NCBI RefSeq assembly: GCF_002286915.1
Contig: NZ_MVOG01000002.1
Coordinates: forward strand, 22,163 to 86,162
DNA from: Bifidobacterium italicum
Lineage (GTDB): Bacteria; Actinomycetota; Actinomycetes; Actinomycetales; Bifidobacteriaceae
Reading direction: 5' to 3'
Length of the DNA stretch: 64,000 bases
Shown: piece by piece, positions 29,145-36,793 of the stretch
How positions within the stretch are numbered: position 1 is the stretch's first letter
How the letters are laid out: the number at the start of each line of letters is the position of its first letter
Program-made: the position numbers and the translations under genes
The notes under the pieces: model-generated
Database searches by the model: none
What the model was told of the DNA's origin: nothing
The model's input: only the letters and a program-made list of their open reading frames with translations

Positions 29145-29187
29145 TGCATATTTCAATATGTCAGTCAAAATAATATTGAGATATGCA
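29145..29187. repeat. palindromic unit 7, long arms
   Basis: 43 bp. TGCATATTTCAATAT pairs with ATATTGAGATATGCA over 15 bp with a single T-G mismatch. It differs from units 1 and 2 in sequence yet keeps the dyad. Confidence 0.7.
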
Positions 29188-29220
29188 CTCACACACCCAT
29201 AGATATGCACTCACACACCC
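29179..29220. repeat. 22-bp tandem duplication
   Basis: AGATATGCACTCACACACCC occurs at 29179-29198 and 29201-29220, two exact copies with a 22-bp period. It overlaps the end of palindrome unit 7 and runs into the stop-codon end of the nuclease-like gene. Confidence 0.85.
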
Positions 29221-30266
29221 TTCCTCCCCGCGCGCCGCGGATCCGCGATCCGCGCATAGGTCAACCGCGTGATCTGCGGCTGACCGCCGGCCTGCGACGC
29301 AATCACGCACATGATGCGCATCGCGAGCCGATCCATTGCTTCCTCGGAATTCAAATCATCCTGCGTCACCTCGAACACCCGCCAGCCCAACGCGGCCAAC
29401 GCGCCGAGCTTGTCACGGTCACGCCGGTACTGCCTATAGTCCGAACGATGCTGATCCCCTTGGTATTCCAGCCCGACGCGATACCGCTCGAGCGCAAGGT
29501 CCACCGTCTGCTCCACGCGTGAATCGTATGCGGCGCCCGGCACCGCGAAGTTGATCGCGAACTCCGGAAGACCGCGCAATTCCAGCCGCACCCGCAGTTC
29601 GGTCTCCTTGACCGACGCGCTGCCGGGTTTCGCGATTGCGAGCGCAACCCGGCACCGATGCTTGCCGTGGAAACGCCGCGCCTCCACGAATACGCGCAGT
29701 TCGTCGAGCGTCGCCAACCCGTAGCGTTCCATCGACTCCGCGATCTGGATGAGCTGCAGCATCGTCGCGTCCATCGCAACCGACGCCCACGCGGCCGCAG
29801 GCGTCAGGCAGCATATGCCGTTCGCAAGTATCTGCACGCAATCATCGGCCAGCCCGTTCCACACATGCATGCGCACACCCGGCAACGTGCGCCGTTCGGA
29901 CGCCTTACGGACGATGACGTGCAGCGCATCCGCGTTCGGCCGCCGATTCGATTGCCGTCCCGGTTTGCGCGGCGCCGCATTGTCCCAAGCGTTGCCCGGC
30001 CCCGCCAGATCTTCGGGCGTCTCCACCCCGAGCAATCTCAACGCCGTCGATTTGCAGTACGCGTATGGAAGATCAGCGTCCTTGCAGCGGCGCATCATCT
30101 GCGAAGTACGCTCCCGCAGATTGGCGCGCAGCATCGGATACGACCGCCGATTCCCGTATCCGCGCTGCACAAGACCTTCATCCACCGGCGAATCCATGGG
30201 AACGGCATCCCACGGATATCCATCATCCGCATATTCTTCATTGGCGCCGAATGTGGTGATTCCCAT
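29211..30266 (-). CDS. DUF559/Vsr-like nuclease-domain protein
   Basis: 351 residues. The N-terminal two-thirds is helical with a domain resembling the AbiEi/transcriptional-regulator-like front of actinobacterial DUF559 proteins (Tyr/Arg-rich 30-60; ALHVIVRKAS and CCLTPAAAWASVA in the middle). The C-terminal domain (about 240-345) has the Vsr-like restriction-endonuclease pattern: VDLALERYRVGLEYQGDQHR, then RRDRDKLGALAALGWRVFEVT. The usual E-x-K is E-x-Q here, as in many DUF559 members, so catalysis is unproven. GGAAGGAG precedes the ATG at 30266. It is a lone gene in the repeat island, with palindromes on both sides. Possibly defence or toxin-like; this is inference. Confidence 0.75.
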   Translation of the reverse strand: MGITTFGANEEYADDGYPWDAVPMDSPVDEGLVQRGYGNRRSYPMLRANLRERTSQMMRRCKDADLPYAYCKSTALRLLGVETPEDLAGPGNAWDNAAPRKPGRQSNRRPNADALHVIVRKASERRTLPGVRMHVWNGLADDCVQILANGICCLTPAAAWASVAMDATMLQLIQIAESMERYGLATLDELRVFVEARRFHGKHRCRVALAIAKPGSASVKETELRVRLELRGLPEFAINFAVPGAAYDSRVEQTVDLALERYRVGLEYQGDQHRSDYRQYRRDRDKLGALAALGWRVFEVTQDDLNSEEAMDRLAMRIMCVIASQAGGQPQITRLTYARIADPRRAGRKGV

Positions 30267-30487
30267 CCCCTCTCCTTCCAAGGTCTTCCGACTTTGCCTA
30301 ACCCTTATGGGCCCGCCCACCGTACGTCCGGAGATTTCCCCATACAAACCGTTTCCATCCCTCTGTGGGAATGTGGATTCCTTCGCCGATCCCCACACCA
30401 TATGTGCACAACGATGTGGATATCCGCACGCATCAGAAGATGCCCAGCACCCCAGATTCATGCGTTTATATGTATATGCCAAGATTG

Positions 30488-30528
30488 ATAAAAACAACCG
30501 CCGCCGCGCTCCAGCAAGAACGCGGCGG
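30488..30528 (-). terminator. orphan leftward hairpin with U-tract
   Basis: Arms CCGCCGCG (30501-30508) and CGCGGCGG (30521-30528) around a 12-nt loop. Read leftwards the stem is followed by GTTGTTTTTATC, a good intrinsic-terminator tail. No leftward gene ends here, so it may stop antisense transcription or protect the nuclease gene from read-through. Confidence 0.5.
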
Positions 30529-30569
30529 CCGGTCGACATCGAACGGGATACCGAAAAGGAGATATCCCA

Positions 30570-30659
30570 CTGAATCAAGAATCCAACGGAATGAAGCTTC
30601 AAGTGCGCGCCACAAGATTCCGAAGTGAACCGATTCCCAATTCAGCACAACCAATATAA
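30570..30659 (+). CDS. putative micro-ORF with CTG start position
   Basis: 29 codons plus TAA. AAAAGGAG (about 30554-30561) is spaced eight bases before CTG at 30570. The product would begin (M/L)NQESNGMKLQVRATRFR and has no recognisable features. An internal ATG at 30591 has no clear ribosome site. Immediately after its TAA comes the ribosome site of the next micro-ORF, which suggests a coupled pair. Coding status is doubtful. Confidence 0.3.
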   Translation: MNQESNGMKLQVRATRFRSEPIPNSAQPI

Positions 30660-30677
30660 CGAGGAAAGGGTCCAGCG

Positions 30678-30806
30678 ACGGATGATGTCATCACAATCAT
30701 CATCGTGGTTGTGCTCGCATCGTATGCAGATAAAAACTGGATTACGGTGCTGCTCTTCACAATCGTCATGAGCGATCAGATGAGAAGATGGTTCACCCGA
30801 CGTTGA
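30678..30806 (+). CDS. putative small hydrophobic protein with ACG start position
   Basis: 42 codons plus TGA. GAGGAAAGGG at 30661-30670 lies seven bases before ACG at 30678, then DDVITIIIVVVLASYADKN, a second hydrophobic run WITVLLFTIVM, and a basic end MRRWFTRR. The layout resembles small membrane peptides, including type I toxin-like ones. A hairpin terminator follows eight bases after the stop, which supports a real transcription unit. The ACG may be a decayed ATG (one substitution), a rare start, or a sequencing difference; an ATG in another frame (30682) reads into an unlikely peptide. Confidence 0.4.
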   Translation, partial: TDDVITIIIVVVLASYADKNWITVLLFTIVMSDQMRRWFTRR

Positions 30807-30813
30807 CCCGATA

Positions 30814-30838
30814 GGTGCAGCCCCTCCGGGGCCGCACC
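30814..30838 (+). terminator. terminator after micro-ORF pair
   Basis: GGTGCAGCCCC (30814-30824), TCC loop, GGGGCCGCACC (30828-30838), one mismatch, followed by CCTTTCCC. It starts eight bases after the small hydrophobic frame. Confidence 0.65.
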
Positions 30839-30893
30839 CCTTTCCCGCCTTCCCCGCCTACTCATGTCTGCATATTCCCCGGCTGCCTCGCTT

Positions 30894-30933
30894 CGCATAA
30901 CCCAAAAGATGTCCTGTATTCCCGACCTATGCG
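30894..30933. repeat. palindromic unit 8, degenerate
   Basis: 40 bp. Left CGCATAACC, right CCTATGCG; same outer sequence and length as the main family but a poorer dyad. Confidence 0.45.
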
Positions 30934-31080
30934 TTCATGTGCCGGCGTGGCATGCATACCGGCTCCATCAATACGCACATTTGCGGACATGGCACATGCC
31001 AATCATGCCAATTACTCACAAAATCAATGATTTTCGATCATTCCCTTCGCACTCAGACCATCTCTCCCCTCACCCGTCAG

Positions 31081-31120
31081 TGCATAACTCGATATTCCAA
31101 CCGAAATATCGAGTTATGCA
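31081..31120. repeat. perfect 40-bp palindrome of the same family (unit 9)
   Basis: TGCATAACTCGATATT (31081-31096), loop CCAACCGA, AATATCGAGTTATGCA (31105-31120): 16 bp perfect arms. It looks like the intact form from which the array units diverged. It lies 200 bp upstream of pdxS and about 1.9 kb from the array. Confidence 0.85.
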
Positions 31121-31320
31121 CTTGTGCGCCCATTCGCACACACGCACCCATGCACCTGTTCATCTGCTGAACACTGCCCCGACTCATGCACATTCATGTG
31201 CTATCTCTCGAGAGAGGCCGCGCGCCAGCGCACGCCGAAGAGGATTCCCACGCCGTAGTCCGCGCACATCCGCGCACCTTCGACGGCGTACCATGCATCT
31301 ACAACCCAAGAAGGTCATCG

Positions 31321-32196
31321 ATGGAAACCACGAGAAACGAACTCAACAAGAACCTCGCACAGATGCTCAAGGGCGGCGTCATCATGGACGTCACGACGCC
31401 CGAGCAGGCGCGCATCGCCGAGGACGCGGGCGCGTGCGCCGTCATGGCGCTCGAGCGCATTCCGGCAGACATCCGCGCGGCCGGCGGCGTGAGCCGCATG
31501 AGCGATCCCGCGATGATCAAGGGCATCCAGGAGGCCGTTTCGATTCCCGTCATGGCGAAGGCGCGCATCGGCCACATCGCCGAGGCGCGCATCCTGCAGG
31601 CCATCGAGATCGACTACATCGACGAGTCCGAGGTCCTCTCTCCCGCCGACGACGTTTACCACATCGACAAGAACGAGTTCGCCGTCCCCTTCGTCTGCGG
31701 CGCGAAGAACCTCGGCGAGGCGCTGCGCCGCATCGAGGAGGGCGCCTCGATGATCCGCACGAAGGGCGAGCCGGGCACCGGCGACGTCATCCAGGCCGTC
31801 CGCCATATGCGCACGATGAACAAGCAGATCCGCGAGCTCGTCTCGCTGCGCGACGACGAGGTCTACGAGTACGCCAAGCAGCTCGCTGTGCCGTATGAGC
31901 TCGCGAAGTTCGTGCATGACAACGGCCGTCTGCCGGTCGTCAACTTCGCCGCCGGCGGCGTCGCGACCCCGGCCGACGCCGCGCTGATGATGGAGCTCGG
32001 CGCCGAAGGCGTCTTCGTCGGCTCCGGCATCTTCAAGTCCGGCGACCCGGCGAAGCGCGCCGCCGCGATCGTGCAGGCGACCGCGAACTGGCAGGACGCC
32101 GACCTGCTCGCCCGCCTGTCCGAGAACCTCGGCGAGGCGATGGTGGGCATCAACGAGGACGAGATCGAAACGATCATGGCCGCCCGCGGCGAGTGA
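31321..32196 (+). CDS. pdxS: pyridoxal 5-phosphate synthase subunit PdxS
   Basis: 291 residues. Synthase (TIM-barrel) half of the DXP-independent vitamin B6 pathway; joins ribose-5-phosphate, glyceraldehyde-3-phosphate and ammonia. Canonical motifs: [30 protein letters not shown], the Schiff-base Lys in [19 protein letters not shown], and [24 protein letters not shown] lies six bases before the ATG at 31321; the upstream frame from 31186 is rejected. Pairs with pdxT 12 bp downstream. Confidence 0.96.
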   Translation: METTRNELNKNLAQMLKGGVIMDVTTPEQARIAEDAGACAVMALERIPADIRAAGGVSRMSDPAMIKGIQEAVSIPVMAKARIGHIAEARILQAIEIDYIDESEVLSPADDVYHIDKNEFAVPFVCGAKNLGEALRRIEEGASMIRTKGEPGTGDVIQAVRHMRTMNKQIRELVSLRDDEVYEYAKQLAVPYELAKFVHDNGRLPVVNFAAGGVATPADAALMMELGAEGVFVGSGIFKSGDPAKRAAAIVQATANWQDADLLARLSENLGEAMVGINEDEIETIMAARGE

Positions 32197-32208
32197 CGGG
32201 CGTCCTCC

Positions 32209-32859
32209 ATGGTTGTTGACGTTTCCTACATCTCCAAAGAGCATTCCGACGACGTCGATGCCGTGGCGCATGGCGTCACCGGCATCCTCGCCGTGCAGGG
32301 CGCTTTCGCCGAACACGCCGCGATGCTCGATCGTCTCGGCGCGCCGTGGAAGCTGCTGCGCGCGGCCGAGGATTTCGACGATTCGATCGACCGCGTCATC
32401 CTTCCCGGCGGCGAGAGCACGACGCAGGGCAAGCTGCTGCGTTCCACCGGTCTGTTCGACCCGATCGCCGCGCATATCGCGGCCGGCAAGCCGACCTTCG
32501 GCACCTGCGCCGGCATGATCCTGCTCGCCGAACGGCTCGACAACGACCCGAACGTCTATTTCGGCGTGCTCGACGCGACCGTCCGTCGTAACGCGTACGG
32601 CCGTCAGCTCGGGTCGTTCGCCACGACCGAGGATGTGCAGACCTTCGCCGCCAATGGCGATTCCAGCGGTGTCATCAGCGATTTCCCGCTTGTGTTCATC
32701 CGCGGCCCCTTCGTGGCCGAGATGGGTCCGAAGGCCCATGTCATGGCGAGCACCGGCGACAACGCCGTCGCGCTGCAGCAGGGCAACATCCTCGCGACCG
32801 CCTTCCATCCCGAGATCACCGACGACACCCGCATCCACGAGTATTTCCTGAGTCTGTGA
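32209..32859 (+). CDS. pdxT: pyridoxal 5-phosphate synthase glutaminase subunit PdxT
   Basis: 216 residues. Supplies ammonia to PdxS from glutamine. Class I glutaminase triad: nucleophile Cys100 in FGTCAGM, His200 and Glu202 in FHPEIT; GGESTT at about 67-72. The N terminus carries about 20 residues before the usual GILAVQGAFAEH start, so it is either extended or starts later; no good internal start with a ribosome site was seen. Forms an operon with pdxS and ends at a strong terminator. Confidence 0.95.
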   Translation: MVVDVSYISKEHSDDVDAVAHGVTGILAVQGAFAEHAAMLDRLGAPWKLLRAAEDFDDSIDRVILPGGESTTQGKLLRSTGLFDPIAAHIAAGKPTFGTCAGMILLAERLDNDPNVYFGVLDATVRRNAYGRQLGSFATTEDVQTFAANGDSSGVISDFPLVFIRGPFVAEMGPKAHVMASTGDNAVALQQGNILATAFHPEITDDTRIHEYFLSL

Positions 32860-32872
32860 TTGCAGCCAATAC

Positions 32873-32918
32873 CGCTGAGGGCGGCCCGTGCGTTGCACGG
32901 GCCGCCCTCAGCGCTTTT
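32873..32918. terminator. strong terminator between pdxT and the ABC exporter gene
   Basis: 19-bp perfect stem (32873-32891 with 32895-32913, e.g. CGCTGAGGGCGGCCCGTGC), 3-nt loop, then CTTTT. It lies between convergent genes and probably acts on both. Confidence 0.9.
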
Positions 32919-32940
32919 CACCGTTCGGTGAGGCACGTCC

Positions 32941-35900
32941 TCACATCACCCGCACCTCGTCGGCGATCTTCATCGTCGATTCCCTATGCGAGACGAGCAC
33001 GACGGCGGCGCCGCTCTCCTCGACCAAGCCGTTGATCGACTGCAGGATGTATGCCTCGTTGAGCGAATCGAGCCGGCTCGTCGGTTCGTCGAACAGATAG
33101 AGCCGCGCGTCGCGCAGGAACATGCGCGCGAGGCCTATGCGTTGGCGTTCGCCTTCGGAAAGCCGTCCGCCGAGTTCGCCGACTGGCGTATCGACGCCCT
33201 GCGGCAACGTGTCGATGAGCCGGAGCACGGACGCTTTGCGCAACGCTTCGCGAATTTCGCCATCGCTCGCCTCCGGCGCCGCGATCCGCAGATTGTCGGC
33301 GATCGTGCCGTCGAACAGATAGGTCTCCTGGCTCATCATCGTCTGCAGCCTGCGTCGCGCATGCGCGTCGACGGTCGGCAGCGTGTCCCCAGAAAGCGTG
33401 ACGACGCCCGATTGCGGATCCCAGTAACGCATCAGCAGCTTGAGCATCGTCGACTTGCCGCGTCCGCTCGGTCCCTGCAGACCGAGGATGCCCGACACCG
33501 GCACGTCGAGCGTCACGTCGTCGAGCACCGGCGACGCGGCACTGTCATACGCGAAGGTCACGTCATCCATCCGCACGCCGTCGTACTGTGGCGCGAGCGT
33601 GCCGCGTTCGACGACCGCAGGCGTCTCATCCATCAGTGCGAACAGATGCCGCGCCGACGCGAAGGTCTGCGTCAGGCTAGCCGGCAGCGCGCTCAATGCG
33701 AGCGTCGGCCCGAACGAACTGACGACGAGCACGAGCGCCGTCACTGCGGTAGTCATATCGGCGTTCGTCGTCAGCGCCAATGCGAGCGTCAGGAACGCCG
33801 CGGCCGCCGAGACGAGCACGATGATGACGTGGTCGAGTCCGCCGTAGGTCGCGTTGCGCGCGCTGAGCTCGACGCGCTGCGCCCCCAGCGCACGCGAACT
33901 GCGTTCGATCCGAGACAGCCGCGCTTCGCCTCGGCCGAAGCGGATGATCTGTTCCAGGCCGTGCATGTCGTCGAGCACCATGTCGTCCAATCTGGCTGAT
34001 TCCTTGCGGATGCGGCCGCCGACGCCGTGCAGCGCCCCGGCGAACAGCTTCGGCACGACGACTCCGATGAGCAGATGCGCCACGACGAGCAGCAGCGCGA
34101 ACCACGGGCTGAGGCACAACAGCGCGACCGTGTAGATGAGCGTCGTGGAGATTGCGATGACGGTCGGCGAGATCGTATGTGCGAAGAAGATCTCGAGCAG
34201 TTCCACGTCGGTCGTGACCATCGAGACGAGGTCGCCCTTGCCTTTGCCGGCGAGCTTCGCCGGCGCGAGCCTGCGCAGCGCCGCGAACATCTTCGCGCGG
34301 AACAATGCGAGCAACCGGAACGCCAGATTGTGGTTCATGTACTGTTCGCAGTAGCGCATCGCGCCGCGGATGAACGCGCAGACGACCATCAATGCGAGCG
34401 CCCACCCGGCGCTCATCCCCCACACCGGCCTGCCGAAGGCCGCGAACAGCGCCATCGTGCCGAATACCGGCAGGAAGGTCGCGACGAGGTGCCCGAGCGT
34501 GCCGAAGATGCAGGCGACGATCATCAGAGGCCGCAGCGAGCCGACCTGACCGAGCAGCCGCCCGATGAGACGCATCGTCGACATCTCCTCGTGCGGCGCG
34601 TCCTTCTTCGCCGCCTGCGTCGCCGCCGCGAGGTCGTCGGGACCGTCGGATTCCGCAGCACGCGACGGCGCCGTCAAGTTCCGCGCGTACCGGATGCCGG
34701 CGTGTTCCTTGCGCTTGCCGACCTGTTCGACGTCCTGCTGCGCGCGGAACATCGTCGCATACACGCCGTCGGCGGCAATGAGCTCATCATGGGTGCCATG
34801 CTCCACGCAGCTGCCGTTGGCGAACACGACGATGTCGTCGGCGGCGACGGCGTCGGCGAGCCTGTGCGTGATGAGCAGCACCGTCTTGTGTTCGGCGAGC
34901 TTGTGCACCGTCTCCATGATGAGCCGTTCGCTGTCCGCGTCCACCGAACTCGTCGCCTCGTCGAAGATCATGATCGGCGTGTCACGCAGCAGTGCGCGCG
35001 CGACGGCGATACGCTGGCGCTGTCCGCCGGAGAGGTTCGCCGCGTCCTGTTCGATCCGCATGTCCAATCCGTCGGGTTGCGCGTCGATGAAATCGAGGAT
35101 GTGGGCGTCCGCGAGCGCGCGCCGCAGTTCCTCGTCGGTCGCGTCCGGCTTCGCCATCAGCAGGTTGTCGCGCAGCGTGCCGGCGAACAGATGGCTGCGG
35201 GCGCCGACGATCGAGACGGCGCGCATCAATGCGTCCTCGCTGCAGTCGCGCAGCTCGACCGTCGCGCCGCCGTCGACGAACCGCAGCGAGCCCGTATATC
35301 CTTCGAGTTCGCCGGCGACGAGCGCCGCCAACGTTGATTTTCCCGATCCTGATTCGCCGACGATCGCCGTCAGCGAGCGCGCCGGCATCGTCAACGTGAC
35401 GTCATGCAACGCCGGCTTGGCGTCGTCCTCCCCGTACGCGAATCCGAGCGATTCGGCGCGCACGCCGAGGTCGGCGCCCGCAGGCAGCGTTTGCGTGCCG
35501 TATTGCGGCCCGGGTACGTCGAGCAGCGCGAAGATGCGTTTGCTGGAGGTCATGCCGTTCATCGCGACGTGGAAGTACGAGCCGAGCTGGCGCAGCGGCA
35601 GGAAGAAGTCGACGGCCATCAGGATGACGAAAAGGACGCCGGACAGGCCGAGCAGCGGATCGGCGAGGCGTGGCTCCGAGACGAGCAGGTCGCCGAAGGC
35701 CTGATTGTCGCCGCGCATGAACTGCCAGACGGCCACGAAGATGCCGGCCGCCGCGCCGCCGTAGGCGACGACGTCCATCGCCGTCAGCGAGCGCAGCTGG
35801 ATCTGCAGCACGCGCATCGTCATGACGCGGAACTCCTCGGCCTCACGGTTCATTCTCTCGGCCGCGCGTTCGTCCGCGTCGAAGGTCTTAAGCGTCTCGA

Positions 35901-36534
35901 GCCCCTGCAGGTCGTCGAGGAACACAGCGCCCATGTCCGTGTATTTGCCCCAGTATTTGCGGAAGGTCTTCGCCGTGCGCATCGCAATGAGGCCGACGAT
36001 GATGACGATGAGCGGCGCGCATACGAGCAATGTGACGGCGGTCGGCATATTGATCGGCGCGATGACGGCGAACAACGTCAGCGGCGCGAGGATCGCGAAG
36101 CCGAGCTGCGGCAGGAACAGTTCGAAGAAGCTCTGCACCTGGTCGACACCTTCGCCGGTGAGCTGCACGACGTCCGACGTGCGCGTGTGCTGCGCGTACG
36201 ACGGGCCGAGCGACAGCATCTTCCTGTACAGCGTAGAACGCAGGCCGAGCTTGACGCGCTCCGCGGCCAGGGTGCCGAGCTTCGTCGCGAACCTATGCGC
36301 GACGAAGCGCACAACGGCGATGACGAGGAACACGACGACCGACGGCCAGAACTCCGTGACGTCGGCCGCAAACGCAAGATCGTCGCCGGCGTAGCGGACG
36401 AGCGGCGCGACGATGCCGACGATGCTCGCCGCGAGCGCGATGTCCGCGAGCAACCCGATCCACAGGAAGACGATCTTGCCTATGACGAGTTTCCTGACTC
36501 CCGGTACGAGCGTGAAAAGCCGCTTGTCGACCAT
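32941..36534 (-). CDS. fused CydDC-like ABC exporter (two membrane-nucleotide-binding halves)
   Basis: 1197 residues. Half 1 (about 1-600): six helices, Walker A GESGSGKST at 393-401, signature LSGGQ at 501-505, Walker B IMIFDE at 521-526. Linker about 600-650. Half 2 (about 655-1197): six helices, Walker A GPSGRGKST at 1021-1029, signature altered to LSEGE at 1126-1130, Walker B LYLFDE at 1145-1150. The order and motifs resemble CydD-CydC (thiol exporters for cytochrome bd assembly), fused into one chain. Another lipid or peptide exporter is possible. AGGAGG precedes the ATG. Divergent from the acyl-CoA synthetase gene. Confidence 0.87.
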   Translation of the reverse strand: MVDKRLFTLVPGVRKLVIGKIVFLWIGLLADIALAASIVGIVAPLVRYAGDDLAFAADVTEFWPSVVVFLVIAVVRFVAHRFATKLGTLAAERVKLGLRSTLYRKMLSLGPSYAQHTRTSDVVQLTGEGVDQVQSFFELFLPQLGFAILAPLTLFAVIAPINMPTAVTLLVCAPLIVIIVGLIAMRTAKTFRKYWGKYTDMGAVFLDDLQGLETLKTFDADERAAERMNREAEEFRVMTMRVLQIQLRSLTAMDVVAYGGAAAGIFVAVWQFMRGDNQAFGDLLVSEPRLADPLLGLSGVLFVILMAVDFFLPLRQLGSYFHVAMNGMTSSKRIFALLDVPGPQYGTQTLPAGADLGVRAESLGFAYGEDDAKPALHDVTLTMPARSLTAIVGESGSGKSTLAALVAGELEGYTGSLRFVDGGATVELRDCSEDALMRAVSIVGARSHLFAGTLRDNLLMAKPDATDEELRRALADAHILDFIDAQPDGLDMRIEQDAANLSGGQRQRIAVARALLRDTPIMIFDEATSSVDADSERLIMETVHKLAEHKTVLLITHRLADAVAADDIVVFANGSCVEHGTHDELIAADGVYATMFRAQQDVEQVGKRKEHAGIRYARNLTAPSRAAESDGPDDLAAATQAAKKDAPHEEMSTMRLIGRLLGQVGSLRPLMIVACIFGTLGHLVATFLPVFGTMALFAAFGRPVWGMSAGWALALMVVCAFIRGAMRYCEQYMNHNLAFRLLALFRAKMFAALRRLAPAKLAGKGKGDLVSMVTTDVELLEIFFAHTISPTVIAISTTLIYTVALLCLSPWFALLLVVAHLLIGVVVPKLFAGALHGVGGRIRKESARLDDMVLDDMHGLEQIIRFGRGEARLSRIERSSRALGAQRVELSARNATYGGLDHVIIVLVSAAAAFLTLALALTTNADMTTAVTALVLVVSSFGPTLALSALPASLTQTFASARHLFALMDETPAVVERGTLAPQYDGVRMDDVTFAYDSAASPVLDDVTLDVPVSGILGLQGPSGRGKSTMLKLLMRYWDPQSGVVTLSGDTLPTVDAHARRRLQTMMSQETYLFDGTIADNLRIAAPEASDGEIREALRKASVLRLIDTLPQGVDTPVGELGGRLSEGERQRIGLARMFLRDARLYLFDEPTSRLDSLNEAYILQSINGLVEESGAAVVLVSHRESTMKIADEVRVM

Positions 36535-36697
36535 CGTTCCTCCTGAGCTTCGATTGTTCGTTCCTCGGCGCGCGATGCGAGACCATTCGTCAATCTAGCA
36601 GCATCGCGCCGCGCTGAACAGAGGCGCTGTGCGACTTTTTCGTGACGCCGGGCACGTTCCGGGCGCCGCAGATCACTTGTCCATTCACACAAAGTGG

Positions 36698-36726
36698 TTC
36701 TCGCGATTCTTGTTTCTTCGTACAAT
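36698..36726 (+). promoter_or_regulatory. possible promoter of the acyl-CoA synthetase gene
   Basis: TACAAT at 36721-36726 with a weak TTCTCG at 36698-36703, 17 bp apart, about 70 bp before the ATG. The -10 is reasonable, the -35 poor. Confidence 0.35.
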
Positions 36727-36793
36727 GCCGCGCCGCGTGCATGCCGGTTACGATGGCGTAGCTTACGCGAACGTTTTCAGGACAGGACCCTCC

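Larger units (their letters stand above)
28464..29210. repeat. gene-free, pyrimidine-rich region carrying a palindrome array
   Basis: About 750 bp without a credible gene. The plus strand is rich in C and T. It carries seven diverged copies of a 40-43 bp imperfect palindrome (listed separately) with outer arms close to TGCATAACTC and GAGTTATGCGCA. The first three start exactly 83 bp apart (28506, 28589, 28672); later intervals are about 80-103 bp and then 187 bp. Unit lengths and spacer lengths are both about 41 bp in the first part. Not a CRISPR: units are diverged, dyad-symmetric end to end, and no cas genes are near. Confidence 0.75.
30267..31320. other. long intergenic stretch before pdxS with micro-ORFs and palindromes
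   Basis: About 1.05 kb without a normal gene. Listed separately are a leftward-oriented hairpin (30488-30528), two tiny rightward frames (30570-30806) with a terminator (30814-30838), and two palindromes (30894-30933, 31081-31120). A small AAAATCA/TGATTTT dyad sits at 31020-31034. Nothing else was recognised in 30267-30487 or 31121-31300 apart from C/A-rich sequence. Confidence 0.6.

Noticed and set aside
28506..29187. CRISPR array
   Set aside because: Units are diverged, fully dyad-symmetric and 40-43 bp, spacing changes from 83 to 187 bp, and no cas gene is in the window.
28957..29202. 81-codon rightward frame in the repeat array
   Set aside because: Spans two palindromes, no ribosome site, peptide without protein-like features.
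30466..30654. 62-codon leftward frame opposite the micro-ORFs
   Set aside because: TTG start without ribosome site, crosses the GC hairpin, and the opposite strand has two frames with good ribosome sites.
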